NCBI RefSeq assembly: GCF_003201815.1
Contig: NZ_QJKB01000014.1
Coordinates: forward strand, 16,186-80,185
Source of the DNA: Undibacterium pigrum
GTDB taxonomy: Bacteria > Pseudomonadota > Gammaproteobacteria > Burkholderiales > Burkholderiaceae_D
Reading direction: 5' to 3'
Length of the DNA: 64,000 nucleotides
This document shows positions 33,164 through 43,141 of the stretch, in pieces. Within the stretch, counting starts at the first letter, position 1; every line of letters starts with the position of its first letter. The notes below the pieces were generated by a model. The model was not told the origin of the DNA. It did no database searches and saw only the letters and a program-made list of their open reading frames with translations. The translations under genes and the position numbers were made by a program.

Positions 33164-34504
33164 TCAAACGGCGACGTCACCAGCAAAGCTCTTGGCCACA
33201 CTTGTTTCCATCATCCGTGCCGCCATCACAAAACAGGGTATCGCCAGTAACCACGGGGCCATGCCCACCATCACGGCCAGCGTGATGGGTGTGTCGTAGC
33301 CAGCGGTCCTGAACACATCTGCCAATACACCTACGGCAAGGTTGCCCAGCGAAGTACCAAACAGGGTCATGCACAAGATCATGAAGGCTGTCATGGTCGA
33401 GCTTAACTGTACTGGCACCAGGTCTTGCAGACAGGCGAATAGGGGACCATAGCCTATGGTAATCATCATCCTGCCTATGAACATGCAGATGTAAAATGCC
33501 ATGCCCGTGGTATCCAGCAGGCGGTAGATATAGCCCACTGGTACACCCAGCAAATAAATCAGCGCCAGAAACCATAAGCGACCTCCCGCGCGATGAGCCT
33601 GCAGCAGATCAGCCAGATAACCACCCAACAATGAACCCAGCACACCTCCGGCGATGAACATGATGCCTGCCAGTTGCTGTGCATGCTGGCGACCAAGATG
33701 TTTTTCCTGCACCAGCCATACCTGGTCCAGCACAAATGCACCCTGGGCAAAAATCACCAGCACACCACCGAGTATGAGCAGGCATAAGGCGGGCGATGCC
33801 CGCAAGGCCAGACGAATTTCTGCAAACACTGCCGTAACAGGGCGTTTGCTGGCAGCGTGCTGTATTTGTTGTTCATTACGTGGCTCGCGCAGCAAAAACA
33901 GAAAACCAGTCAATACCACGCCGATTGCACCCAAAATGAAAAAACAGTTACGCCAGCCTACCACCGTCCCCAAGGTGCCAGCGATGATGAAAGCCGCACC
34001 TATGCCTATAGGTGCACCCAGATAGTAAAAGCCTGCAGCGAAGGCCCGCTGATGCTGCTTGAACCTGTCCCCCAGTATGCCCAATGCAGCAGGCGTCAGG
34101 ACCGCCTCACCCACGCCGGTGAACATGCGTACCAGCCCCAGTTGCATGAAATTATTGGCAAAACCAGTGGCTGCGGTCAGCGCACTCCAGCTAAAAATAC
34201 CGAAAGCGATCAGGCGCGGCCTGTGGACTCTGTCGGCCAGCGCACCCATAAACAAGCCCATGACTGTGTAAAAGGTGGTGAAGACAAAGCCTGTCAGCAA
34301 AGTGAATTCCAGATTACTCAAATGCAGGTCACGGATCATGTCGACCGCAAAGCCCTGTATCAGGAAGCGGTCCGCAAAGTTCAGGATATTGAGCAAGGTA
34401 AGAAACACCAGCAGCGTGATAGTCCGGCCACGATTGCCAACTATGTTGCTGGCTGACGGTGTAGCGGCAAGCTCGTCTTTTGTGAGTACGATTTGAGAAT
34501 TCAT
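33164..34504 (-). CDS. MFS transporter, spinster-like
   Basis: This is a 446-residue protein with about 12 hydrophobic segments. The signature loop GALADRVHRPRLIAFGIFSWSALTAATGFANNF (about residues 87-120) and VRMFTGVGEAVLTPAALGILGDRF (about 125-150) are typical of the spinster-like branch of the major facilitator superfamily. Substrates in this branch vary (lipids, aromatic acids, drugs), so none is assigned. The promoter region carries two palindromic operator-like sites, so it is likely repressed by a dimeric regulator that is not encoded nearby. Confidence 0.85.
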   Translation of the reverse strand: MNSQIVLTKDELAATPSASNIVGNRGRTITLLVFLTLLNILNFADRFLIQGFAVDMIRDLHLSNLEFTLLTGFVFTTFYTVMGLFMGALADRVHRPRLIAFGIFSWSALTAATGFANNFMQLGLVRMFTGVGEAVLTPAALGILGDRFKQHQRAFAAGFYYLGAPIGIGAAFIIAGTLGTVVGWRNCFFILGAIGVVLTGFLFLLREPRNEQQIQHAASKRPVTAVFAEIRLALRASPALCLLILGGVLVIFAQGAFVLDQVWLVQEKHLGRQHAQQLAGIMFIAGGVLGSLLGGYLADLLQAHRAGGRLWFLALIYLLGVPVGYIYRLLDTTGMAFYICMFIGRMMITIGYGPLFACLQDLVPVQLSSTMTAFMILCMTLFGTSLGNLAVGVLADVFRTAGYDTPITLAVMVGMAPWLLAIPCFVMAARMMETSVAKSFAGDVAV

Positions 34505-34544
34505 GATAGCTGCGGAGTGCCTCTATAGAATTGATGGGATTTTA

Positions 34545-34560
34545 TTGGTTGAATAACCAA
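34545..34560. promoter_or_regulatory. operator-like palindrome A upstream of MFS gene
   Basis: TTGGTTGAATAACCAA has perfect TTGGTT/AACCAA arms around four bases, 41 bp upstream of the transporter start. It matches a second site 59 bp away. TetR-type regulators use sites of this size, but the binder is unknown. Confidence 0.55.
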
Positions 34561-34602
34561 TAATGAGAATGTAGATGATGTTTCATTCAAATGCAATGAA
34601 TA

Positions 34603-34620
34603 TTTGGTTGAGTAACCAAA
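34603..34620. promoter_or_regulatory. operator-like palindrome B upstream of MFS gene
   Basis: TTTGGTTGAGTAACCAAA repeats palindrome A with one central change and one more paired base on each arm. Right after it is a tandem CATCAAAATAAAA repeat (about 34628-34660). The rest of the 281-bp gap up to recQ is non-coding. Confidence 0.55.
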
Positions 34621-34785
34621 ATAAGACTCATCAAAATAAAACCCATCAAAATAAAATCCAGCCACAACAAACAGCCAGGATTCAGGAAATAAATGGCGGA
34701 CAGGCACGAGAGGGGCTGCCTGTAAAGACAATCAGCCTCAATTTGACTGAAATTCAGAAGCAGGGGGCAGGAGCAAAACCAGCTT

Positions 34786-36660
34786 TTAAGCCTGCAATTC
34801 CTCAATCAGACTGATAATTTCCTTGCCATAGCTTTCCAGTTTCTTGTCACCCACGCCAGAGATGGCGCGTAAAGATGTCAGCGTAGCAGGCTGCTGGCGG
34901 GCGATTTCGCGCAGAGTGGCGTCGGGGAAGATGACGTAGGCTGGCACATTGTGGGTGCGCGCCGTTTCGACACGCCACCAGCGCAGCTTGTCGAAAACGC
35001 TCTGGGCTTTGTTGTCGAGATCGGATTCAGCAAAGTCTTTTGCTGACTGACGTTTGTGCTTGACGGCTTTTTCGGCTTTTTTGTACTGGCGTAGTTGTAC
35101 CTTGATTTCGCCACGCAATACTGCACGGGAGGCTTCAGTCAGTTTCAGTGAACTATAGTTTTCATAATCGACAGCGACCAGGCCGAGGGCGATCAACTGG
35201 CGCAACAGGGCGCGCCATTCGGCTTCGCTTTTGTCTGAACCTATGCCATAGGTAGACAGTTTGTCATGCCGCCATTGCTGTACACGTTCAGTATCTATGC
35301 CACGCAAGATATCAATGACGTGGCCAGCCGCAAAACGCTGGTCGACACGATAGACTGTGGACAGTATCTTTTGTGCCGCTACACTGCCGTCAAAAGAAAC
35401 CGGTGGGCTCATGCAGGTATCGCAATTGCCGCAGGGTTCAGCCTTCTGGCCAAAATAATCGAGGATGTGGACGCGGCGGCAATTCAGGGTTTCGCATAGC
35501 GTGAGCATGGCGTCGAGCTTGACGCTTTGCACCCGCTTGTAAGTCTCATTGGCTTCTGACTCATCGATCATGCGGCGCTGTTGCACCACATCCTGCAAGC
35601 CATAAGCCATCCAGGCATTCGCGCTGGCACCATCGCGGCCTGCACGGCCAGTTTCCTGGTAATAGCCTTCTATGCTTTTTGGTAAATCCAGATGGGCGAC
35701 AAAGCGTACATCGGGTTTGTCTATGCCCATACCAAAGGCGATGGTGGCGCACATGACGATGCCATCTTCACGCAGGAAGCGCGCCTGGTTACGGCTGCGG
35801 TCTGCCAGGTCCATACCTGCATGGTAGGGCAGGGAAGTGATGCCGTTTTCATTCAGGAACTCGGCTGTTTCTTCTACTTTTTTACGCGACAGGCAATACA
35901 CGATGCCCGCATCGCCACTGTGCTGGGCAGTAATGAAGTCCAGCAATTGCTTGCGGCCATTGGCCTTTTCGACGATCTGGTAGCGGATATTCGGGCGGTC
36001 AAAAGACGACACGAACTGCATCGCGTTTTCCAGCTGTAGCCTGTGGATGATTTCATCTCGGGTTTGCTGGTCAGCCGTGGCTGTCAGGGCAATGCGCGGT
36101 ACGTTAGGAAAACGCTCATGCAGGGCCGACAGCTTGATGTATTCAGGACGGAAATCATGGCCCCATTGCGAGACGCAATGCGCCTCATCTATCGCAAACA
36201 AGGCAATGTTGACGACTTGCAGCAGCTCTAGGCAGCGCTGGGTCAGCAGGCGTTCTGGTGCGATATACACCAGATCGATATCGCCCTCGCGCATCTTCTT
36301 TTCCACTGCCAGGATTTCATCAAAGCTCTGGGTAGAATTCAGGAAGGCAGCACGCACACCCACCTCGGCCAGGGCATCGACCTGATCTTGCATGAGGGCG
36401 ATCAGTGGTGATACGACGATACCTACGCCATTGCGCAGCAGGGCCGGTATCTGGTAGCACAGGGACTTACCACCGCCAGTTGGCATCAGCACCAGGGCAT
36501 CGCCGCCATTGACGACATGCTCAACGATTTGCCCCTGCTGGGAACGGAAAGCCGGGTAGCCGAAGATAGTCTGCAATAAATGCAGGGCCTGGTCTACTGT
36601 ATTGCTGCTGGTCCCGGTATCGGTATAGCCCGCTGTCACTGCCGTAGTCACCTCCGTCAT
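34786..36660 (-). CDS. recQ: RecQ ATP-dependent DNA helicase
   Basis: The start is ATG 36660 (a GTG directly upstream is also in frame). This is a 624-residue protein, the usual length. Helicase motifs are PTGGGKSLCYQIPAL (Walker A, about 60), FAIDEAHCVSQWGHDFRPEY (DEAH plus aromatic loop, about 157), LTATADQQTRDEI and QETGRAGRDG (motif VI). The zinc-binding RQC region has CRRVHILDYFG...CGNCDTC, and an HRDC domain ends the protein. It unwinds DNA 3'-5' in recombination and repair. Its start is 6 bp from the uppP stop, so the two are co-transcribed. Confidence 0.97.
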   Translation of the reverse strand: MTEVTTAVTAGYTDTGTSSNTVDQALHLLQTIFGYPAFRSQQGQIVEHVVNGGDALVLMPTGGGKSLCYQIPALLRNGVGIVVSPLIALMQDQVDALAEVGVRAAFLNSTQSFDEILAVEKKMREGDIDLVYIAPERLLTQRCLELLQVVNIALFAIDEAHCVSQWGHDFRPEYIKLSALHERFPNVPRIALTATADQQTRDEIIHRLQLENAMQFVSSFDRPNIRYQIVEKANGRKQLLDFITAQHSGDAGIVYCLSRKKVEETAEFLNENGITSLPYHAGMDLADRSRNQARFLREDGIVMCATIAFGMGIDKPDVRFVAHLDLPKSIEGYYQETGRAGRDGASANAWMAYGLQDVVQQRRMIDESEANETYKRVQSVKLDAMLTLCETLNCRRVHILDYFGQKAEPCGNCDTCMSPPVSFDGSVAAQKILSTVYRVDQRFAAGHVIDILRGIDTERVQQWRHDKLSTYGIGSDKSEAEWRALLRQLIALGLVAVDYENYSSLKLTEASRAVLRGEIKVQLRQYKKAEKAVKHKRQSAKDFAESDLDNKAQSVFDKLRWWRVETARTHNVPAYVIFPDATLREIARQQPATLTSLRAISGVGDKKLESYGKEIISLIEELQA

Positions 36661-36665
36661 CACCT

Positions 36666-37511
36666 TCAGTCTGCCCAGGTAATCACGCCAGTGTAGGCAG
36701 TAATCAGGATCATGACGCCGAAGGCAATACGGTACCAGGCAAACACATTGAAATTATGTGAGCTGATATAGCGCAGCAACCAGCGCACGCAAAAGAAAGC
36801 CGAGATAAAGGCCGCAACCGTGCCCAGGCTGAACATGGGCAAGTCAGCCATCGACAAATCTTCACGTGCCTTGTACAGAGAATACACGGTGGCACCCAGC
36901 AAGGTCGGTATCGCCAGGAAGAATGAGAATTCAGTCGCTGCCTTGCGCGACAGGCCAAACAGCATGCCACCAATAATCGTTGCGCCAGAACGGCTGGTGC
37001 CAGGGATCAGGGCAAAAGCCTGGGCCAGGCCTATCTTCAGTGCATCCAGCAGGCTCATGTCATCGACAGTCTGTACGCGGGCATGGCTGCTGTCGTGGCT
37101 GTCAGCTCCTGCATGCTTGCGTTCAACAAACAAAATGATGATACCGCCTATGATAAAGGCCAGGGCCACCGGCACCGGGGCAAACAGCACAGCCTTGATC
37201 TTTTTGGAAAACAGCAAGCCCAGTACGGCTGCTGGCAAGAAAGCGACGATCAGGTTCAGCGCAAACTTGCGGGCCTTGGGATCGCTGCCCAGGCCGCTCA
37301 CGACGCTGGCGATCTTGGCGCGGTATTCCCAGCACACAGCAAAAATTGCACCGGCCTGGATGACGATCTCAAAGACCTTCATTTTTTCGCCAGTGAAATT
37401 CAGCAAACTGCCTGTGAGTATCAGGTGACCAGTGGAAGAGATGGGCAAAAATTCCGTCAAACCTTCGACGATACCCATGATGATGATTTTGACGGCCAGT
37501 AATAAATCCAT
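36666..37511 (-). CDS. uppP: undecaprenyl-diphosphatase UppP/BacA
   Basis: The start is ATG 37511 (MDLLLAVKIIIMGIVEGLTEFLPISSTGHLIL); the frame to 37556 adds an unlikely leader. This is a 281-residue polytopic inner-membrane protein. The catalytic motifs are EGLTEFLPISSTGH (residues about 16-29) and PGTSRSGATI (about 170). It dephosphorylates undecaprenyl diphosphate to recycle the lipid carrier for peptidoglycan and O-antigen synthesis, and confers bacitracin tolerance. It lies just upstream of recQ in an operon-like pair. Confidence 0.95.
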   Translation of the reverse strand: MDLLLAVKIIIMGIVEGLTEFLPISSTGHLILTGSLLNFTGEKMKVFEIVIQAGAIFAVCWEYRAKIASVVSGLGSDPKARKFALNLIVAFLPAAVLGLLFSKKIKAVLFAPVPVALAFIIGGIIILFVERKHAGADSHDSSHARVQTVDDMSLLDALKIGLAQAFALIPGTSRSGATIIGGMLFGLSRKAATEFSFFLAIPTLLGATVYSLYKAREDLSMADLPMFSLGTVAAFISAFFCVRWLLRYISSHNFNVFAWYRIAFGVMILITAYTGVITWAD

Positions 37512-37765
37512 AAAACGCAAGAATGATGAAGTTTTAGTCGGGACGAAGCTTAGCATGTCGCTCGCCAGCCCTGCTCAGAAATTTGCTGGTGCATGCCAGC
37601 TTGTCAAAAGGCATTTTTATCGTTTTGCCATGCCTTAAGATTTGCCAGATGGCAGTTATCTGCACCTGAAGTACAGCATTTTAATACTTTCTTAAATTTC
37701 ATTGTAGGCAAACTGCTCAGTCGCGATACTTCAGGCTCATATTTACTATTGCAATTGAAACATCC

Positions 37766-38473
37766 ATGGTCAGTCTGCTCACATCACTTAGCGCATATTG
37801 CAAGCATGTCCTGCATATTGGCCTGCTCATGTGTTTGGCCCTCGGTTTTGCCCTGGGTTTGACTGCGTGTAACAGCACCATGCCTGTGCAGCCTTCGCAA
37901 GCCAGCCTGAATGACGCAGAAGTGACTTTAACTGAATATCGCAGTAACCAGGTTGAAGTGACGGTGGTGCGGCAGCAATACGTCTGGCGCTTGCCGGATG
38001 CCAATCAGCATCTGGCGCAGTTCAGCCACCATATACAAGTGGATGGCAGCGTGCCTGCACGCTTGCAAGACTTTGTGATCAGTTATCGCAAACCACCACA
38101 GTACCTGTTCAGGAGTGTCCAGCCAGAAAGCGGCATGATGGCCGCCAGCTCTGTCGATGAAGTACAGATCAGCCGCAATGGCCAGTTTTTGGTGCGCGAA
38201 TCCATAGCGCCTGCTTTTACCGGCCAGCAAAGTTACCGCCGCCTGGAAGCCGCCAGGCTCAAGGTAGGTGATGAAACCTATGTACTGACCCTGGCCAATG
38301 GTTTTTTACACCGGCCCATGTGGCTGGCGATATTCGCCGCCGATGGCAGCCCGGTTTATCGACTGGGCCTGCCACATGGTCACTGGCAATTTACCGAACA
38401 TGCCGATGGTATCTCCATGGTGGATACCTCGGGATCTGGCAGGCGACTATTGATCAGGCCAGCACTGCAGTGA
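37766..38473 (+). CDS. lipoprotein of unknown function
   Basis: This is a 235-residue protein with a hydrophobic N-terminus and a lipobox (GLTACNS) that makes Cys35 the lipidated residue. The next residue is Asn rather than Asp, so outer-membrane sorting is likely. The C-terminal half (MWLAIFAADGSPVYRLGL, then ADGISMVDTSGSGRRLLI) matches the C-terminal half of the following protein. No family name is recognised. Possible beta-rich domain. Confidence 0.6.
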   Translation: MVSLLTSLSAYCKHVLHIGLLMCLALGFALGLTACNSTMPVQPSQASLNDAEVTLTEYRSNQVEVTVVRQQYVWRLPDANQHLAQFSHHIQVDGSVPARLQDFVISYRKPPQYLFRSVQPESGMMAASSVDEVQISRNGQFLVRESIAPAFTGQQSYRRLEAARLKVGDETYVLTLANGFLHRPMWLAIFAADGSPVYRLGLPHGHWQFTEHADGISMVDTSGSGRRLLIRPALQ

Positions 38474-38575
38474 TCTGTAGTGAACTGTATTGAATGGCAG
38501 GCCAGGACATTTTCTGGACATGCCTGAGTATGAATTTGAGTGAATGCTTATTACCCCGAATTTAAGGAGAAACAT

Positions 38576-39028
38576 GTGCAAACAGAAATCACCCAGCCAG
38601 CATTGAAGAAGACCCGCAGCGACCGCGGCAATTATTTTGCCGGTTTTGCTGACCACGTCCACGTGCGCCGCAATACACCTACCAGGATGGGTTCGTTTGA
38701 ATTCAATTTCGTGCGATCTGGTATAGACAATGGTGTGCTGATCCAGGTCTATCATGATGGCCTGCGCATCATGCTGGAGCGCATACCGTCGGCATTTTAC
38801 ATGGGCGAGTTGCAGGCCAGTGAAGTACAGATAGGTGGCCGTGATTATCTGCTTCTGGCAGCTAATTCGCGCAACACTAACCAGCGCATGTGGTTTGGCA
38901 TCTTCCGCCCCGATGGCAGCAAGCTGTATGCTGCAAGCCTGGAGCAATCCGTTGTGCGCGTCAATCAAAATGAAGATGGTATTTCCTTGTTCTTTTTGAG
39001 TGGTGACTCCATGCGCATCAAGATTTAA
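38576..39028 (+). CDS. unknown protein, paralogue of the preceding lipoprotein's C-terminal half
   Basis: The start is GTG 38576, chosen because AAGGAG lies 6 bp upstream; the GTG at 38540 has no such site. This is a 150-residue protein without a signal peptide. Its segment MWFGIFRPDGSKLYAASL...NEDGISLFFLSGDSMRIKI aligns with the end of the lipoprotein encoded 100 bp upstream, and GELQASEVQIGGRDYLLLAAN with its RLEAARLKVGDETYVLTLAN. The pair therefore consists of a lipidated and a probably cytoplasmic version of one fold. Function unknown. Confidence 0.6.
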   Translation: MQTEITQPALKKTRSDRGNYFAGFADHVHVRRNTPTRMGSFEFNFVRSGIDNGVLIQVYHDGLRIMLERIPSAFYMGELQASEVQIGGRDYLLLAANSRNTNQRMWFGIFRPDGSKLYAASLEQSVVRVNQNEDGISLFFLSGDSMRIKI

Positions 39029-39194
39029 AGCTGCTTTTTCGCAGGCTTGAGAGTATGTAAATTCATCGTAACATTTGTAAAAAATCAAAATGAACACTGT
39101 ACAGATTTCCCTCTGAAGGATGAAATCTGTACTTGCCACATGCTTTGGTATGGGCTGGTTTTTCTTTGAATAAAGTTTATGCTGCCGGGTGTTA

Positions 39195-42100
39195 ATGATT
39201 TGGAATGAAAACACCCTCATGCAAGCTAATCCACCTCTCTTATTCTCCATCCCGCTGGGGACAGCCACAGCCGACAATGCGCTGCTTGTAATAGATAATC
39301 AGCAAGCCGTATCTGCCTACCCTGAAATAACAAGTATTGCCGGTTTTATGCCTGACGGGCAGGGCGGCTGGATCAGTGTCGCCCGCCATCAACATGGCAA
39401 ATGGGGATATATCAATGCGCTTTGCGAATGGGTAGTTGCGCCTGAACTGGATGAGGCCCGGGCGTTTTCTGACGATGGCCTGGCCAGGTTTTGCCAGCAA
39501 GGCAAATGGGGGTACCTGAATTTGCAGGGGCAAGTTTTCATCGCACCGCAGTATGAGGATGTCACTGCTTTTCGACACGGCCTGGCCGCTGTCAAGCTGG
39601 GCAAGCATCGCTGGGCAGTGATTGATACCAGCGGCGCAAGGGTGTCAGACAAGACATTCTTCCATGTCTCCAATTTCAGTGCCTGTGGTCTGGCAGCCGC
39701 CATCGATAGCAAGGACAGGAAGTTGATCGGTTATATACAGCGTGATTGTTCCTGGGCCATCGCGCCGCGTTTTCGCGAGAACTTTAGCTTTAGCGATAAT
39801 GGCGTGGCACCCGCTACAGAAGATGACCGTCTGTATGGCCTCATCAACACCCAGGGCGAGTGGATATTAAAGCCAGTGTATTCGCGCATCAAAGAATTTA
39901 ATGAAGAAGGCCTGGCCTATTTTTCCCGCGAAGACTCATGGTATGACGGCAATGGCTACCTGAATGAAAAAGGCGAAGTCGTCGTAGACGGTGGCCGTCA
40001 CCTGGCCAAATATATGGCAAGCGGCATCGTCGCAAATGAATACGACGGCAGCAGCTATCTGCGCAAGGATGGCAAGCGCCTGGAAACACCTGCCTTGAGC
40101 TGGGGTGATCATTTTAACCAGTTTGGCTATGCCGTAGTACGCGCAAGTAGCGGCTGGGGCATCTTGTCTGCCGATGGCACTTTTGCCAGCCTGCCAGCGC
40201 AGGTGCTTGAACCTGTAACGAATAGTGATGGCTGGGTCATTGGTGCTTTGGATAACACGCCATATTCTGCCTTCCTCACTGACGATGCAGGGATAGCCTA
40301 CATAGGCAAGGATGGCAAGATTGCCTATCGCGTTTGTTATGGAAAACCAGAGGAAGCAGCAGTAAGCCTGCTGGATGTAAATGGAAAAATCCTATGGCAA
40401 CTGGAGCTTAGTGACGGACAAGAGCAGGCGCAGGCACCTGGCCTGTTCTTTACCCGGACAGTCGCAGATACCATGGATGACTTGAGTTCTGTGGATGCCA
40501 TCATCCCCTTTGCCGAAGACATGCTGGCAAGAACCGAAGCATTGCTGCATGAATTTATCATCAAGCTTGATCAAGAGGATAGCGAAGAAGCGGACGACAA
40601 TGCTGATGAAGAGGATGACTACGATGAGGATGATGAAGAGGAACAAGATGAGCTGAGACAAGATGAACGCCAGCTAACAGTACGCCATCGCCTCTCACGC
40701 GTCTACATCAGTGAAGAGCACAATGGTTTCTACGACTTCATGTGGCAAGCCCAGCTCGAACGTATCAGGGAAGCAGAGTTACAGATAGAAAAAGCATTGA
40801 CAGAAAAATTCGGGTCTGTCGATTGCGACCCTGAATTTGCCAATCGCGATTACCGCAATAGCAGCATCACGCGTGCCTGGGCATTGCCACTCAAAAAGCC
40901 TCTTGGCGAACTAACTGACTCTGGCGCAGTATTGCCAGAAGCCAGCCAGCTCTGGCTGGGCATGTATGCAGACTCAGACTCTGGTGATGGCGATGCCTGG
41001 AGCAATATCTACCTGGTTTGCGGTCCCAGCATGGATGCGCTGGAGGTAGCCAGAAATAGGCGTGCTGCCTTGCTTGATAATCTGGAAGACGATGAGCTGC
41101 AGACTGAAGATAACGCGGGCACTGAAGATGAAGAAGATGACGAACTAGACAATGTAAGCCCGGAACTGCGCTCTTACCAGCAATGGCTGGAAGCAGTGGT
41201 GGAAAGCAAATATGAGCTGGACGCCGTACCACCAGAGCTGATTGACGATGCCATGATAGACGCCGCCATAGCTGCCGATGTAGAGGCGCTGGATTACATG
41301 CCCGCGCAATGGCGTACTCCAGAGAGAATGGCGGCTATCGTGCGCATGGGAGCCAGTGAGGCATCCAGTATCCCGGTGCGTTGCATGACAACAGATGCAC
41401 TGGAACTGGCTCGTTCCTTATACATTGATGATGCTGACTGGCAGTGGCGCGATGACAGAAATTCCAGCAAGCCGGTCGAATGGGACAAGAACAGTTTGTA
41501 TGATGTCTGGGGATGCTTGCTGGATGAAGAAGACTGCCTGAAGGCCGTCAAGGCAGGCGTGGCCCTGAATAATGTGCCCGATGCCTTGTGGACTGAGCGG
41601 GTTGAGCAGGCCGCACTGGATGCTGACATCTACAATATCAGTTATATCGCCAAAGACAAGATCACGCCAGAACTGGCCAGGCGTGCCGTCAGCCATACTT
41701 ATGGCAAGTTGATAGAATCCATCCCGCGCGAATTGCTGACGCCTGAATTATGCATGGCTTCAGTCAGATGCAACGGCATGTCGCTGGAGTTTGTTCCAGA
41801 GGACATGCGCACGGTGGAAGTCTGTGTCGCTGCCCTGAAAGAAGACAGGCGGGTATTTTTTGCCATACCTGCGACCCTTGAATTGCCAGTGCTGGACAAG
41901 CTCATAGAGCTGGAGGCGACGGATGCAGCTACTGAGTGGCATGGCTACCGCGCATGGTCGAAATTATGGAAAAAAGACTACCAGGGCGCAATTGATGATG
42001 CCATGCTGGCCTTGCCGGTCGCCAGCTATCCCCAGCATGCCCATTACGTCATGGCCTATGCCTTGCGCGCTCTGGATCGTATGGAAGAGGCTGCACTGGA

Positions 42101-43133
42101 AGCTGCCACGGTATTGTCATTGCAAAACCCTTATGAAGAAGAATTCCATGCAGACAATGACACATCCTGGCTGCATGACATCAGCAAGACCCAGTTTGAA
42201 CATATGGATGATGCCGCCCTGTTAAAGGCGATCAGCTCGCACCCGCTGACTCTGGCGGATGTACCCAGGGCGCGCATTGATGAGACCCTGGTTGCCGCAG
42301 CACTGGCGGCAGACACTGAGGCAATTGCCTTCGTGCCCAAACGCCTTATGAATGCCGAACGCTATGCGCTGGCGCTGGAACGCAACATCAAACAACTGCA
42401 CCATGTGCCGGCAGACAAGTTGAGTGAAGCTGCCTGCATCACGCATGTCAGCACCTATGGCAGTCTGGGGAGCGTCCCTGCGCAATGGCGTACGGCCAGG
42501 GTCTGCGCATATGCACTCATGCGTGCCGGTTATGCGATAGATGATGTACCTGAAGCAGTGAAAGATGAGGCACAAGAGATACTTGCCAGGCTAAAGCAGG
42601 AGGCAGGTATTGAAGACGAAGAGGAGTCTGAAGAAGACTACAGAGCGGAGCCAGGCAAGATGGAAGAGATGATGACAAATGCCCTCTTGCAAACCCTGTC
42701 TGGCCCTCCAGAAAATGAAACACGCTGGCAGCGCCTCAAGCGCAAGGGTTTGTATTTTTCCTGGTTTGCCGGTATCGCCCTCACTGCCAAATCAGACGAG
42801 GCCCCAACTCAACAAGGTATGGCAGGCTGGCTGGAACAACGTAGCTTTCTGGCGCTGATGTTGAACGGTATCTTCTCCATCATTGCCCTGGTTTGCCATG
42901 GCTTTGTCAGCTATGCTGCGTGGCAGGCGAACGGTGTCTGGTATGGCCTGCCCACCATTGTCTTTATGGGGTATGCCGAAGTCTACTGGTTATGGCGTTT
43001 CCTGTTCGCCACACCTGCGAGTGTCATGCTGGCAGTGACAGCTATGTTGGTACTGGTCTATTATTTCGGTTTTCGCCTGGTGTATAAAAAAGCGGCAAAG
43101 GCAATTGCGGCACGGCATAAGGATGAAGAGTGA
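39195..43133 (+). CDS. giant WG-repeat/DUF4116-like membrane protein
   Basis: This is a protein of about 1312 residues; ATG 39195 or 39219 could start it and no ribosome site decides. Residues about 40-330 carry WG-type beta repeats (GKWGYINALCEWVVAPE, GKWGYLNLQGQVFIAPQYED). A strongly acidic linker (about 455-490, EDSEEADDNADEEDDYDE) follows. Helical repeats of the DUF4116 kind come next (LEFVPEDMRTVEVCVAALKED; SLGSVPAQWRTARVCAYALM), with a TPR-like stretch at about 915-975. Two or three membrane spans sit near the C-terminus (about 1215-1295), ending in a basic tail. The bulk is probably cytoplasmic. Function unknown. Confidence 0.65.
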   Translation: MIWNENTLMQANPPLLFSIPLGTATADNALLVIDNQQAVSAYPEITSIAGFMPDGQGGWISVARHQHGKWGYINALCEWVVAPELDEARAFSDDGLARFCQQGKWGYLNLQGQVFIAPQYEDVTAFRHGLAAVKLGKHRWAVIDTSGARVSDKTFFHVSNFSACGLAAAIDSKDRKLIGYIQRDCSWAIAPRFRENFSFSDNGVAPATEDDRLYGLINTQGEWILKPVYSRIKEFNEEGLAYFSREDSWYDGNGYLNEKGEVVVDGGRHLAKYMASGIVANEYDGSSYLRKDGKRLETPALSWGDHFNQFGYAVVRASSGWGILSADGTFASLPAQVLEPVTNSDGWVIGALDNTPYSAFLTDDAGIAYIGKDGKIAYRVCYGKPEEAAVSLLDVNGKILWQLELSDGQEQAQAPGLFFTRTVADTMDDLSSVDAIIPFAEDMLARTEALLHEFIIKLDQEDSEEADDNADEEDDYDEDDEEEQDELRQDERQLTVRHRLSRVYISEEHNGFYDFMWQAQLERIREAELQIEKALTEKFGSVDCDPEFANRDYRNSSITRAWALPLKKPLGELTDSGAVLPEASQLWLGMYADSDSGDGDAWSNIYLVCGPSMDALEVARNRRAALLDNLEDDELQTEDNAGTEDEEDDELDNVSPELRSYQQWLEAVVESKYELDAVPPELIDDAMIDAAIAADVEALDYMPAQWRTPERMAAIVRMGASEASSIPVRCMTTDALELARSLYIDDADWQWRDDRNSSKPVEWDKNSLYDVWGCLLDEEDCLKAVKAGVALNNVPDALWTERVEQAALDADIYNISYIAKDKITPELARRAVSHTYGKLIESIPRELLTPELCMASVRCNGMSLEFVPEDMRTVEVCVAALKEDRRVFFAIPATLELPVLDKLIELEATDAATEWHGYRAWSKLWKKDYQGAIDDAMLALPVASYPQHAHYVMAYALRALDRMEEAALEAATVLSLQNPYEEEFHADNDTSWLHDISKTQFEHMDDAALLKAISSHPLTLADVPRARIDETLVAAALAADTEAIAFVPKRLMNAERYALALERNIKQLHHVPADKLSEAACITHVSTYGSLGSVPAQWRTARVCAYALMRAGYAIDDVPEAVKDEAQEILARLKQEAGIEDEEESEEDYRAEPGKMEEMMTNALLQTLSGPPENETRWQRLKRKGLYFSWFAGIALTAKSDEAPTQQGMAGWLEQRSFLALMLNGIFSIIALVCHGFVSYAAWQANGVWYGLPTIVFMGYAEVYWLWRFLFATPASVMLAVTAMLVLVYYFGFRLVYKKAAKAIAARHKDEE

Positions 43134-43141
43134 AATCGCCA

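Noticed and set aside
38447..39277. 276-codon minus-strand frame across the 38576-39028 gene
   Set aside because: It overlaps the better-supported plus-strand gene that has an AAGGAG site and a paralogue next door.
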